DNA of 13,933 bases from DASUSF01 sp036375275 (GCA_036375275.1 DASUSF010000162.1:1-13933); one strand, 5' to 3'. Positions 1-7,008 are shown, numbered from the stretch's first letter. Made by a program: numbers and translations. Notes: generated from the sequence alone by a model not told the origin.

Positions 1-119
1 GATTCACCCGACCGGAACCGCTTGCAGGCGGTCCTGTCCCACGCGCACGGCGTCCGGAACGGGCCGCGCCCCCGCGGAGGGCCGCCGCGGAGCGCTGATG
101 TGCGGCAAAAGCGGGCGAA

Positions 120-252
120 ATTGAGCGAAGTCAATGTAGCCGCGGCCGCTTCATGGCGGAGTCGCGGGGCTGCCGGTTCGGGCATGCTCCCGAATAGGAC
201 GCTCAGCCAAGCACTGAGGCCCTGCGGTCGACCGATCGCAGGGCTCTTTTTT
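120..252 (+). ncRNA. Candidate structured small RNA or long 3' UTR ending in an intrinsic terminator
   Basis: No convincing protein gene lies in 1-257. The stretch can fold into successive short plus-strand hairpins: CCGC/GCGG at 146-149/156-159, TTCGGG/CCCGAA at 177-182/189-194 with a 6-nt loop, CTCAG/CTGAG at 202-206/214-218, and the 8-bp terminator stem at 219-244. Such a string ending in a U-tract resembles a bacterial small RNA, or the 3' untranslated tail of a gene left of the window. The 5' boundary given is arbitrary: I found no clear promoter. I do not recognise a named RNA family, and a tRNA was not found. This is an inference from hand folding only, so confidence is low. Confidence 0.25.
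219..252 (+). terminator. Rho-independent terminator, plus strand
   Basis: A perfect 8-bp stem, GCCCTGCG (219-226) with CGCAGGGC (237-244), encloses a 10-nt loop and is followed directly by a T-rich run at 245-252. It ends a rightward transcript just before the end of the convergent minus-strand gene, whose stop codon lies at 258-260. It is the only hairpin in the window with a real U-tract. The transcript it terminates is either a gene left of the window or a small RNA. Confidence 0.8.
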
Positions 253-257
253 GGCGA

Positions 258-866
258 TCACCTTGCCGGCTGGAGCTCGCCCGTTGGCTGGGCCTCGCGC
301 GCGACGGCGAGCGCGCGCGCCTGCCCGACCCAGTCCTGCCGCTCGAGCCGGCCGCGAAGCCGGAGCCGCTGATCGAGCCAGGCGATGTTCTCCTCGCTCA
401 GGGCGGCGACCTGCCGGAAGTGGAAGATCCCGATCTGGTTGAGCTTCTCCTCGATGCCGGGTCCAATGCCAGCGATCCGCTTCAGGTCGTCCGCCGGTCC
501 ATCGGGCGCCGCGAGCCGCTCCGGCGGGGCCGCCTCCGCGCGAGCCGGACCCGACGGGGGCGTCGCCGCCGCGATCGCGCGCTGCGCCTCGGCAAGCTCG
601 TCCTCGAGCTGGGCGATCCGGCGCTTGGCCGCCTGCACGGCCGACCGCAGATGCTCGACCCGGACGTCCGCCGCATCCTGCGCCGGCGGTGCCCGACGCG
701 CCGCATCGAGCTCCAGTCGCAGCTGATCGCGCTCGATCCTGAGCTCGGTCAGCTCGCGCGGGATGACGTGCTGGTCCGGCGCCGGACGCGCGAGCACGAA
801 GCGCGCGAGCACGAAACCCACGGCGGTCGCCGCGGCGAGGAACAGGACCACTTCGAGGAACAGCAT
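258..866 (-). CDS. Membrane-anchored coiled-coil protein with C-terminal helix-hairpin-helix-like domain
   Basis: This is a 202-residue protein of unknown function. Residues 3-26 form one N-terminal membrane segment. Residues 37-100 are rich in Glu, Arg, Leu and Ala with heptad-like spacing and probably form a coiled coil. A Pro/Ala linker (101-125) leads to a compact domain at 126-187 with the motif LKRIAGIGPGIEEKLNQIGI and a tryptophan-containing second half. That domain resembles the helix-hairpin-helix-like modules appended to some alphaproteobacterial NuoE and ribosomal L21 proteins. The ATG at 866 has a GGGAG ribosome site just upstream. The protein probably sits on the inner membrane with the coiled coil and small domain in the cytoplasm. 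Whether the domain binds nucleic acid is not shown. A perfect CtrA-type site lies about 92 bp upstream. The gene follows mesaconyl-CoA hydratase on the same strand after a 120-bp gap, so it probably has its own promoter. Confidence 0.85.
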   Translation of the reverse strand: MLFLEVVLFLAAATAVGFVLARFVLARPAPDQHVIPRELTELRIERDQLRLELDAARRAPPAQDAADVRVEHLRSAVQAAKRRIAQLEDELAEAQRAIAAATPPSGPARAEAAPPERLAAPDGPADDLKRIAGIGPGIEEKLNQIGIFHFRQVAALSEENIAWLDQRLRLRGRLERQDWVGQARALAVAREAQPTGELQPAR

Positions 867-958
867 GGGGGCTCCCGCAAAACCGCTGGCGGCAGCGGAG
901 GTCGGGCCCGCTGGCCGCGAGGTCGCTGCACCATCGCTCCGATGCTACGCGCGGCTGG

Positions 959-974
959 TTAACGGCCCCTTAAC
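959..974 (-). promoter_or_regulatory. CtrA-type binding site TTAA-N7-TTAAC
   Basis: The plus strand reads TTAACGGCCCCTTAAC at 959-974. The two TTAA half-sites are separated by exactly 7 nt, matching the known CtrA consensus TTAA-N7-TTAA(C). With the flanking G at 958 the reverse strand also reads TTAA-N7-TTAAC. It sits in the 120-bp gap upstream of the membrane coiled-coil gene, with a TAGCAT hexamer (942-947, minus strand) between it and that gene. TTAA is rare in DNA this GC-rich, which makes chance less likely. Binding is inferred. Confidence 0.5.
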
Positions 975-986
975 GCTGACGCGGTT

Positions 987-2036
987 TCAGCGCGGCACGA
1001 TCCCCCAGTAGTCGAAGTCGAGCAGCACCTCGGGCAGGTAGCGGCGGTTCTCGTCCTCGAGCGGGAAGTCGCCGCACGGCATGTCCCTGGTCGCGACCAG
1101 GCGGAGGCGGAGCGCACCGAGGTCCGGATGGCCGGGCAGGTCCGCCCGGTCCAGCACCTCCGACCAGGCATAGATCGTGTCCCCCGCGACGCACGGATTG
1201 ACGTGGGTGCCGCCGTTGATCGCGGCGACGTGGAGGACGTTGCCGAGGCCGTTGAAGCTCAGCGAGCGGGCGATCGAGAGGACGTGCCCGCCGTAGACGA
1301 TGCAGCGACCGAGGCGCCCGTCCCGCTCCTGGTGGTGGTTGAAGTGCACCCTCGCCGGGTTCTGGTAGAGCCGGGTCGCGGTCCGGTGGTCCGCCTCCTC
1401 GACCGTCATGCCGTCGACGTGGTCGATCCGCTCGCCGACCACGTAGCTGTCGAAGCGGTACATCGATCCCGAGAGGGCGCGGTTGAAGTGGCGGGGCCGG
1501 AGGCCCGGCGGGACGTTGATGCGGCCGGCGGCGACGTGGTCCGGCAGGTCCGGCACCACCGGGTCGGGCGCCGGGCTCGCCGGATCCCGCTTTCGGATCA
1601 TCACCCAGCGGACGTAGCTCAGGATCTCGCGCCCGTCCTCTTTGAGCGCCTGCGTGCGGACCCAGACCGTGCCGGTGCGGCCGCTCGAGTTCTCCTTGAC
1701 CCCGATCACCTCCGAGCTGGCGAGCAGGGTGTCGCCGGGATAGAGCAGCGCGCCGAACCGGCCGTCGGCATAGCCGAGGTTCGCCACCGCGTTGAGGGAC
1801 ACGTCGGGCACGCTCCGGCCGAGCGCGAGATGGAAGGTTAGGAGATCGTCGAGCGGCGGCCGCGGCAGCCCGGCGCTGCGCGCCATCATGTTCGAGCAGT
1901 TGACCGCGAAGCGCGAGCCGGTCAGCGCCAGATAGAGCGCCGCGTCGCCCTCGGTAACGGTGCGCGGCGTCGGGTGGTGCAGGACCTGGCCGGGCGCGAA
2001 GTCCTCGAAGAAGTTGCCGGCGGCGCTCTTGGTCAT
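987..2036 (-). CDS. mch: Mesaconyl-CoA hydratase (beta-methylmalyl-CoA dehydratase), MaoC family
   Basis: A 349-residue double-hotdog enzyme. The known family reaction is reversible hydration of mesaconyl-C1-CoA to beta-methylmalyl-CoA in the cytoplasm, in the ethylmalonyl-CoA pathway used for acetyl-CoA assimilation. Recognition rests on near-identity, from memory, to the Rhodobacter enzyme along its length: NFFEDF at 8-13, PRTVTEGDAALY at 24-35, PLDDLL at 61-66, DVSLNAVANLGYA at 78-90, the YPGDTL turn at 99-104, VRWVMIRKRDP at 142-152, GERIDHVDGMTVEEA at 201-215, YQNPARVHF at 224-232 and YGGHVLSIARSLSFNGL at 248-264. The length matches the family (about 343). The two hotdog halves are about 8-150 and 198-345. 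The chosen ATG at 2036 has a perfect AGGAGGT ribosome site; the reading frame stays open 135 codons further upstream, but that part is not MaoC-like. No other pathway gene is adjacent. A very stable hairpin lies in its leader. Confidence 0.93.
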   Translation of the reverse strand: MTKSAAGNFFEDFAPGQVLHHPTPRTVTEGDAALYLALTGSRFAVNCSNMMARSAGLPRPPLDDLLTFHLALGRSVPDVSLNAVANLGYADGRFGALLYPGDTLLASSEVIGVKENSSGRTGTVWVRTQALKEDGREILSYVRWVMIRKRDPASPAPDPVVPDLPDHVAAGRINVPPGLRPRHFNRALSGSMYRFDSYVVGERIDHVDGMTVEEADHRTATRLYQNPARVHFNHHQERDGRLGRCIVYGGHVLSIARSLSFNGLGNVLHVAAINGGTHVNPCVAGDTIYAWSEVLDRADLPGHPDLGALRLRLVATRDMPCGDFPLEDENRRYLPEVLLDFDYWGIVPR

Positions 2037-2058
2037 CGGACCTCCTGGGAACGCGGCA

Positions 2059-2078
2059 GGCCGGCGGGGGCGCCGGCC
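2059..2078 (-). promoter_or_regulatory. Very stable GC hairpin in the leader of mch
   Basis: GGCCGGCG at 2059-2066 pairs perfectly with CGCCGGCC at 2071-2078 around a 4-nt loop. On the minus strand it would form just upstream of the AGGAGGT ribosome site of mesaconyl-CoA hydratase if transcription starts further upstream. It could affect translation or mRNA stability, or simply reflect high GC. No promoter hexamers stand out in this 145-bp divergent gap. Confidence 0.35.
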
Positions 2079-2181
2079 GGGCCGATCGGCGGGACCCTGC
2101 CCAAAAGCCGCGCCGACATCAACCGGCGAGCGGCCGATTCGCAGGTGGACAGAACGGGAACGAGACGTTAAAGCGCGCGCC

Positions 2182-2625
2182 ATGTCGAGCTCGTCGTCAA
2201 GCCCCCGGTGGGCGGCCAGCTTTCTTGCGGCTGCGCTGTCCGCGGTGGCCGTCGCGCATCCGGTCGTGGCGGCCGAGCCGGAAATCGCGATCGAGCTGAA
2301 CAAGGTCGAGGACACCGCCGAGGGCTGCCGGACCCTGTTCGTGTTCGACAACCGGAGCGGGCACGAGCTGAGCCGCTTCCAGGTCGACCTGATCCTGTTC
2401 GACGGCGACGGGGTGTTCAGCCGCCAGCTGATGCTCGACATGGCGCCGCTCTACGACGACAAGAAGAGCGTCGCGTCGTTCCTGCTCGACGCGACCGGCT
2501 GCGCCACGATCGGCAGCATCCTGGTCAACGACATCCCCGCCTGCGTGAACGGCAGCGGCACCGAGCTCGACTGCGTCGAGCTGCTCGAGGTCCGCTCCAG
2601 GAGCGCGATCCCGCTCGAGAAGTAG
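2182..2625 (+). CDS. Small secreted protein with four cysteines, function unknown
   Basis: The predicted product has 147 residues. It begins with a signal peptide: a Ser-rich start with an Arg at residue 9, an Ala/Val hydrophobic core at about 11-26, and a likely cleavage after VVA at residue 30. The mature part is about 117 residues with four cysteines (C49, C107, C121, C131), which could form two disulfides in the periplasm. It alternates beta-like segments such as CRTLFVFDNRSG, FQVDLILFDGDG and IGSILVNDIPAC. I recognise the general pattern from unnamed alphaproteobacterial exported proteins but know no assigned function. The ATG at 2182 is preferred because the signal peptide follows directly; the in-frame extension upstream overlaps the mch leader and coding start and looks non-coding. 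The ribosome site is weak, which leaves the start slightly uncertain. It is divergent from mch and is followed by a hairpin. Confidence 0.82.
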   Translation: MSSSSSSPRWAASFLAAALSAVAVAHPVVAAEPEIAIELNKVEDTAEGCRTLFVFDNRSGHELSRFQVDLILFDGDGVFSRQLMLDMAPLYDDKKSVASFLLDATGCATIGSILVNDIPACVNGSGTELDCVELLEVRSRSAIPLEK

Positions 2626-2629
2626 CCCG

Positions 2630-2653
2630 GCCCCGCCTCGATCGAGACGGGGC
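2630..2653 (+). terminator. Probable terminator hairpin after the secreted protein, no U-tract
   Basis: Just after the stop codon, GCCCCG (2630-2635) pairs with CGGGGC (2648-2653). After one C/A mismatch the stem continues CTC/GAG (2637-2639 with 2644-2646) around a GATC loop. No T-run follows, so this is a stabilising or weak terminator hairpin rather than a classic one. Confidence 0.45.
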
Positions 2654-2664
2654 TCGCCCAAGAA

Positions 2665-2678
2665 TTGATCCAGGTCAG
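2665..2678 (+). promoter_or_regulatory. FNR/FixK-like box upstream of the P-type ATPase
   Basis: TTGATCCAGGTCAG matches the FNR/FixK pattern TTGAT-N4-(A/G)TCAA in all but the last base. The ATPase start lies about 130 bp downstream. If this is a class II site, centred 41.5 bp upstream of transcription start, the start would fall near 2713. A weak TAGCCT -10-like hexamer at 2700-2705 agrees with that spacing. Oxygen-responsive control is inferred. Confidence 0.4.
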
Positions 2679-2806
2679 GCGACGGCCGGACCGTCGCTGT
2701 AGCCTGAACCGTGGGCGACCGGCCTCTTCGCCTCTCCCGAGGGACCGGTACGCAGTGGGCGTCCGGTCGACGCCGCACCCGTGATCTTCAAGCCAGGGGG
2801 ACGCTC

Positions 2807-5635
2807 ATGGCCGGCGATCAGGAGACGGTTTCGGCGACGGCCGCGCGGCAGGGCGACGCTCCGCCCCCCGGTCGGAGGGAACCCGCGCCTGCCCCGCCCG
2901 CGCTCACCGCCGTGCCGGTCCGGCCATGGCACGCAGTTCCGCATGACCAGGTCCTTCAGGCGCTGGAGGTCGACGACCAGGGACTGAGTGCCGCGGCTGC
3001 CGCGGACCGGCTTCGCGCCTTCGGGCCCAACCGGCTCCCCGAGACGCCATCCCAGGGGCCCCTGCTCCGGCTCGCCCTGCAGTTCCACAACCTCCTGATC
3101 TACGTGCTGCTCGGCGCCGCGGCGTTCTCCCTGGTGCTCGACCACGTGGTCGACGCGGCCGTCATCCTGGGCGTCGTGATCGTCAACGCGATCATCGGCT
3201 TCGTGCAGGAAGGCAAGGCCGAGCGTGCCCTGGATGCGATCAGCCGGATGATCGACCCGAGGGCCTCGGTGCGCCGCGACGGGCGGCGCCTGACCGTCCC
3301 GGCCGACCAGATCGTGCCCGGCGACCTCGTCCTGCTCGAAGCCGGCGACCGGGTGCCGGCCGACCTCCGGCTGATCCGGGCGCGCAATCTCCGGATCGAG
3401 GAGGCGATCCTGACCGGCGAATCGGTGGCGGTCGACAAGGCGACGGCGCCGGTCGCCGAAGAGGCGCCGCTCGGCGACCGGAGCTCGATGGCGTTCTCGG
3501 GCACCTTCGTCGCCGCCGGCCAGGGGCTCGGCGTGGCGGTCGCCACCGGCGGCGGCACCGAGCTCGGGCACATCAGCCGCCTGCTCGGGGAGGTCGAGAC
3601 CCTGAAGACCCCCCTGGTCCGGCAGATGGAGGGGTTCGCCAAGCAGCTCACCGCCGTGATCCTGGGCATCGCCGCCCTCGCCTTCCTGTTCGCGATGACC
3701 GTGCGCGGCTACCGGCTCGACGATGCGTTCATGGCCGTGGTCGGGCTCGCCGTCGCCGCCATCCCGGAGGGCCTGCCGGCGATCATGACCATCACGCTCG
3801 CCATCGGCGTGCAGCGCATGGCGGCCCGGAACGCGATCATCCGCCGGCTGCCGGCGGTCGAGACGCTGGGGTCGGTGTCGGTGATCTGCTCGGACAAGAC
3901 CGGGACGCTGACCCGGAACGAGATGACCGCGCGCAGCATCCTGACCGCCGACGGCACCTGCGAGATCACCGGGGTCGGCTACGCCCCGGCCGGTGGCTTC
4001 CGGGTCCTGGGGGAGGATCTGGACCCGACCGGCCACGACGTCCTGATGGAGGCGGTCCGGGCCGGACTCTTGTGCAACGACGCCGAGCTCCGGCAGACCG
4101 AGAGCGGCTGGATCGTCGACGGCGACCCGATGGAGGGCGCGCTCGTGACCCTCGCCATGAAGGCGGGGCTCGATCCCGACCTCGTCCGCCGGCAGCTGCC
4201 GCGCACCGACGAGATCCCGTTCGACGCCCAGCACCGCTTCATGGCGACCCTCCACCACGGTCACGAGGATGGCGCGTTCATCCTGATCAAGGGCGCGCCC
4301 GAGCGGGTCCTCGAGATGTGCAGCCACGAACGGCGCTCCGACGGCGATCGCCCGATCAACCGGGAGGCCTGGCAGAGTGGTGCGGACGAGCTGGCGGCCG
4401 AGGGGCACCGGGTCCTGGCGTTCGCGACCCGGCCGGCCGCGCCCGAGCAGCGCGATCTGAGCTTTGCGCACGTCGCCGGCGACGCGACCCTGATCGGCTG
4501 CGTCGGCTTCATCGATCCGCCGCGGGAGGAAGCGATCGCCGCGGTCGGGCAGAGCCGGTCGGCGGGGATCCGCGTCGTCATGATCACCGGCGATCACGCG
4601 GTGACCGCGCGCGAGATCGCGCGCCAGCTCGGTCTGGCCGACGACCCCAAGGCGCTGACCGGCCAGGACCTCGACCGGCTCGACGAGGCGGCGCTGGGCG
4701 ACGCGGTGCGCGGGACGGCGGTGTTCGCGCGGACCACCCCGGAGCACAAGCTCCGCCTCGTGCAGGCGCTCCAGGCCGACGGCCTGACCGTCGCGATGAC
4801 CGGCGACGGGGTCAACGACGCGCCGGCATTGAAGCGGGCGGACGTCGGCGTCGCGATGGGCGAGAAGGGCACCGACGCGGCCAAGGGCGCCGCGGAGATG
4901 GTTCTCGCGGACGACAACTTCGCGTCGATCGTCGCGGCGGTCCGCGAGGGGCGGACGGTCTACGACAACCTGATGAAGGTGATCGCGTGGACCCTGCCGA
5001 CCAATGGCGGCGAGGCGATGACGGTGCTGGCGGCGATCGCCGCCGGTCTCGCGCTCCCGATCACGCCGGTGCAGATCCTCTGGATCAACATGATCACCGC
5101 CGTGGCGCTCGGCCTCACCCTCGCCTTCGAGCCCACCGAGCCGAACGCCATGCAGCGCCCGCCGCGGCCGGCGGACCGACCGATCCTGGACGCCACGCTG
5201 CTCTGGCAGATCGGCTACGTCTCGGCGCTGTTCGTCGCCGGCGCGTTCGGGATGTTCTACTGGGCGCAGGCGCGCGGCCTGGACGTGGCGACCGCCCGGA
5301 CCATCGTCGTGAACACCATCGTGGTGATGGAGATCTTCTACCTGTTCAGCGTCCGCTACAGCCACGGCACGTCGCTGTCCTGGCAGGGGGTCCTCGGCAC
5401 GCCCGCGGTGCTCGCCGGCGTCGGCGTGATCACGGTCGCGCAGTTCGCATTCACCTATCTCCCCGCCATGCAGGCGGTGTTCGAGACCCGGCCGGTCGCC
5501 GTCCGGGACGGGCTCGCCGTGGTCGCGGTCGGCGTCGCCCTCCTCCTGGTCGTCGAGGTCGAGAAGGCGGTGCGCCGGAGGCTCGGCGGTGGCGCCCGGC
5601 CGCACCGCGTCCAGCCCGCCGGCCCCGGGGCCTGA
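2807..5635 (+). CDS. P-type cation-transporting ATPase, type II (CtpF-like)
   Basis: A 942-residue inner-membrane pump that couples ATP hydrolysis to cation transport. Landmarks in order: an N-terminal cation-ATPase domain (about 42-110); actuator loop TGES at 203-206; PEGLP in membrane helix 4 at 320-324; phosphorylation motif DKTGTLT with D363; nucleotide-domain motif KGAPE; hinge motif TGDGVNDAP from 665; NGGE in helix 5 at 733-736; WINMIT in helix 6 with N761 and T764; further C-terminal helices. All catalytic residues are present, so the pump should be active. Relative to SERCA-type calcium pumps, helix 6 has Ala765 where the ion-binding Asp sits. This NMIT(A/T)V pattern resembles mycobacterial CtpF, reported as a calcium pump, but the ion here cannot be read off. 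The ATG at 2807 is chosen for its AGGGGG site 6 bp upstream; an in-frame GTG at 2711 is less likely. The gene stands alone and converges on the MFS gene. Confidence 0.93.
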   Translation: MAGDQETVSATAARQGDAPPPGRREPAPAPPALTAVPVRPWHAVPHDQVLQALEVDDQGLSAAAAADRLRAFGPNRLPETPSQGPLLRLALQFHNLLIYVLLGAAAFSLVLDHVVDAAVILGVVIVNAIIGFVQEGKAERALDAISRMIDPRASVRRDGRRLTVPADQIVPGDLVLLEAGDRVPADLRLIRARNLRIEEAILTGESVAVDKATAPVAEEAPLGDRSSMAFSGTFVAAGQGLGVAVATGGGTELGHISRLLGEVETLKTPLVRQMEGFAKQLTAVILGIAALAFLFAMTVRGYRLDDAFMAVVGLAVAAIPEGLPAIMTITLAIGVQRMAARNAIIRRLPAVETLGSVSVICSDKTGTLTRNEMTARSILTADGTCEITGVGYAPAGGFRVLGEDLDPTGHDVLMEAVRAGLLCNDAELRQTESGWIVDGDPMEGALVTLAMKAGLDPDLVRRQLPRTDEIPFDAQHRFMATLHHGHEDGAFILIKGAPERVLEMCSHERRSDGDRPINREAWQSGADELAAEGHRVLAFATRPAAPEQRDLSFAHVAGDATLIGCVGFIDPPREEAIAAVGQSRSAGIRVVMITGDHAVTAREIARQLGLADDPKALTGQDLDRLDEAALGDAVRGTAVFARTTPEHKLRLVQALQADGLTVAMTGDGVNDAPALKRADVGVAMGEKGTDAAKGAAEMVLADDNFASIVAAVREGRTVYDNLMKVIAWTLPTNGGEAMTVLAAIAAGLALPITPVQILWINMITAVALGLTLAFEPTEPNAMQRPPRPADRPILDATLLWQIGYVSALFVAGAFGMFYWAQARGLDVATARTIVVNTIVVMEIFYLFSVRYSHGTSLSWQGVLGTPAVLAGVGVITVAQFAFTYLPAMQAVFETRPVAVRDGLAVVAVGVALLLVVEVEKAVRRRLGGGARPHRVQPAGPGA

Positions 5636-5640
5636 CCGCC

Positions 5641-5656
5641 GCGGCCGTTCGGCCGC
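5641..5656. terminator. Palindromic hairpin between convergent genes, possible bidirectional terminator
   Basis: GCGGCC (5641-5646) pairs with GGCCGC (5651-5656) around a GTTC loop. It fills nearly the whole 21-bp gap between the ATPase stop and the MFS stop. It lacks a U-tract on either strand, so intrinsic termination is uncertain; it could block readthrough or protect both 3' ends. Confidence 0.4.
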
Positions 5657-6892
5657 TCAGGCCGGCTGGGCCACGAGCCGCCCGAGGGGCCGCTCGTCGA
5701 TCGGCCAGTGGACGATCGCCGCGGCGAGGCCGAGGCCGACCCCCGCCCACCAGACCGGATCGTAGGAGCCGATGGTGTCGTACAGGCGCCCGCCCAGCCA
5801 GACGCCGAGGAAGCTCCCGACCTGGTGGCTGAAGAACACGATCCCGAACAGCGTCGCCATGTAGCGGAGCCCGAAGACCTGGGCGACGATTCCGGTCGTG
5901 AGCGGCACGGTCGACAGCCAGAGCAGGCCGATCGCCGCGGCGAACAGGTAGATCGTGAACGGGGTCTTGGGCGCCAGCAGCAGCGCCGTGATCGCGACGG
6001 CGCGCAGCAGGTAGATCAGCGACAGGCTCGACTTCTTGCTGTAGCGCTGACCGACCGCGCCGGAGAGCAGCGAGCCGACGATGTTGAACAGGCCGATCAG
6101 GGCGATGGCGTAGGCGCCGACCTCGGGCGCGAGCCCGAGTCCGACCACGTAGGCGGGGAAGTGGACGGTGATGAAGGCGACGTGGAAGCCGCAGACGAAG
6201 AAGCCGAGGGTCAGGAGCACGTAGCCGCGGTGGCCCGCGGCCTCGACCAGCGCGGCCCGGATGGTCTGCTCGGTGAGGCCGCCAGCGGCCGGCCGGGTGG
6301 CGTTCGGCAGCACGAAGGCGAGCGGGATGATGAGGACGGCCGAGGCGGCGAGGATGAGAAGCGCGCTGTGCCAGCCGAATGCCGCGATGAAGCCCTGGCC
6401 GAGCGGCGAGAACACCACCTGGCCGAAGGAGCCGGCGGCGGTGCCGAGACCGAACACCAGGGAGCGGCGCTCCGGCCCGACCACCCTCGCCATCGCGGCG
6501 AGCGCGATCGAGAACGCGGTGAACGCCACCCCGAGCCCGGTCAGCACGCCGCCGGTCAGGTGCAGCGCGAACCCGCTCTCCGCGTCCGCCATGCCGTAGA
6601 CCCCGAGGCCGTAGACGACCGCGCCCAGCGCCAGCACGCGGGCGGGGCCGAAGCGGTCGGCGAGCGCCCCGGCGACCGGCACGCCCGCGCCCCAGAGCAG
6701 GTTCTGGATCGCCATCGCGAGCGCGAAGGTCTCGCGGTCCCAGCCGCGCGCCTCAGTCATCGGCTCCAGGAACAGGCCGAAGATCGAGCGGATGCCGAAC
6801 CCGATCATGGCGATCAGGCAGCCGGCCACGAGCACGACCAGCGGCGTCCGCCACGCCGGCGCGTCGGAGGGTGCGGTGATCATCGAGGTCAT
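5657..6892 (-). CDS. MFS transporter, 12 membrane helices, monocarboxylate-porter-like
   Basis: A 411-residue major facilitator of the inner membrane, with the usual length and hydrophobic pattern for 12 helices. After a short cytoplasmic start, helix 1 spans about 17-40. The segment FGLFLEPMTEARGW (38-51) is typical of a group resembling monocarboxylate and oxalate/formate porters. A motif-A-like loop GALADRFGPARVL occurs at 75-87. A long central loop (about 196-222) separates the halves, and helix 7 begins near GFFVCGFHVAFITVHFPAYV (230-249), also typical of this group. The substrate is not known. The ATG at 6892 has a GGAGGA ribosome site 6 bp upstream; an internal Met at residue 4 is the alternative. 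It is divergent from a MarR regulator, which probably controls it through repeats in the shared gap. Confidence 0.88.
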   Translation of the reverse strand: MTSMITAPSDAPAWRTPLVVLVAGCLIAMIGFGIRSIFGLFLEPMTEARGWDRETFALAMAIQNLLWGAGVPVAGALADRFGPARVLALGAVVYGLGVYGMADAESGFALHLTGGVLTGLGVAFTAFSIALAAMARVVGPERRSLVFGLGTAAGSFGQVVFSPLGQGFIAAFGWHSALLILAASAVLIIPLAFVLPNATRPAAGGLTEQTIRAALVEAAGHRGYVLLTLGFFVCGFHVAFITVHFPAYVVGLGLAPEVGAYAIALIGLFNIVGSLLSGAVGQRYSKKSSLSLIYLLRAVAITALLLAPKTPFTIYLFAAAIGLLWLSTVPLTTGIVAQVFGLRYMATLFGIVFFSHQVGSFLGVWLGGRLYDTIGSYDPVWWAGVGLGLAAAIVHWPIDERPLGRLVAQPA

Positions 6893-7008
6893 GCGCTTTC
6901 CTCCGGCGGCCCGATCCGCCCGCGGCGACGAGCCTCGCCCCTACGGGCTCTCTCGGCCTGCACCAGGCTGGCGGCCCGCCCCAGCAGGATCGTCCGTCTT
7001 CCCGGTTC

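Noticed and set aside
120..252. Possible tRNA gene ending in the terminator
   Set aside because: I looked for a T-loop GGTTCGA-type motif with matching acceptor arms and found only partial similarity near 175-182 that does not fold as a cloverleaf.
22..372. 116-codon plus-strand frame starting with TTG in the left-hand gap
   Set aside because: It runs through the intrinsic terminator and into the antisense of the coiled-coil gene, has no ribosome site, and has Arg/Pro/Ser-rich composition.
2711..2806. Upstream GTG start giving a 974-residue ATPase
   Set aside because: The extra 32 residues are Arg-rich and unlike the family N-terminus. The ATG at 2807 has a proper ribosome site, and the GTG would lie at the predicted transcription start.
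2675..5605. 976-codon open frame on the minus strand across the whole P-type ATPase gene
   Set aside because: It mirrors the ATPase codons in very GC-rich DNA, where stops are rare on the opposite strand. The translation is Arg/Asp/His/Gly-rich with no domain, while the plus frame carries every P-type ATPase motif.
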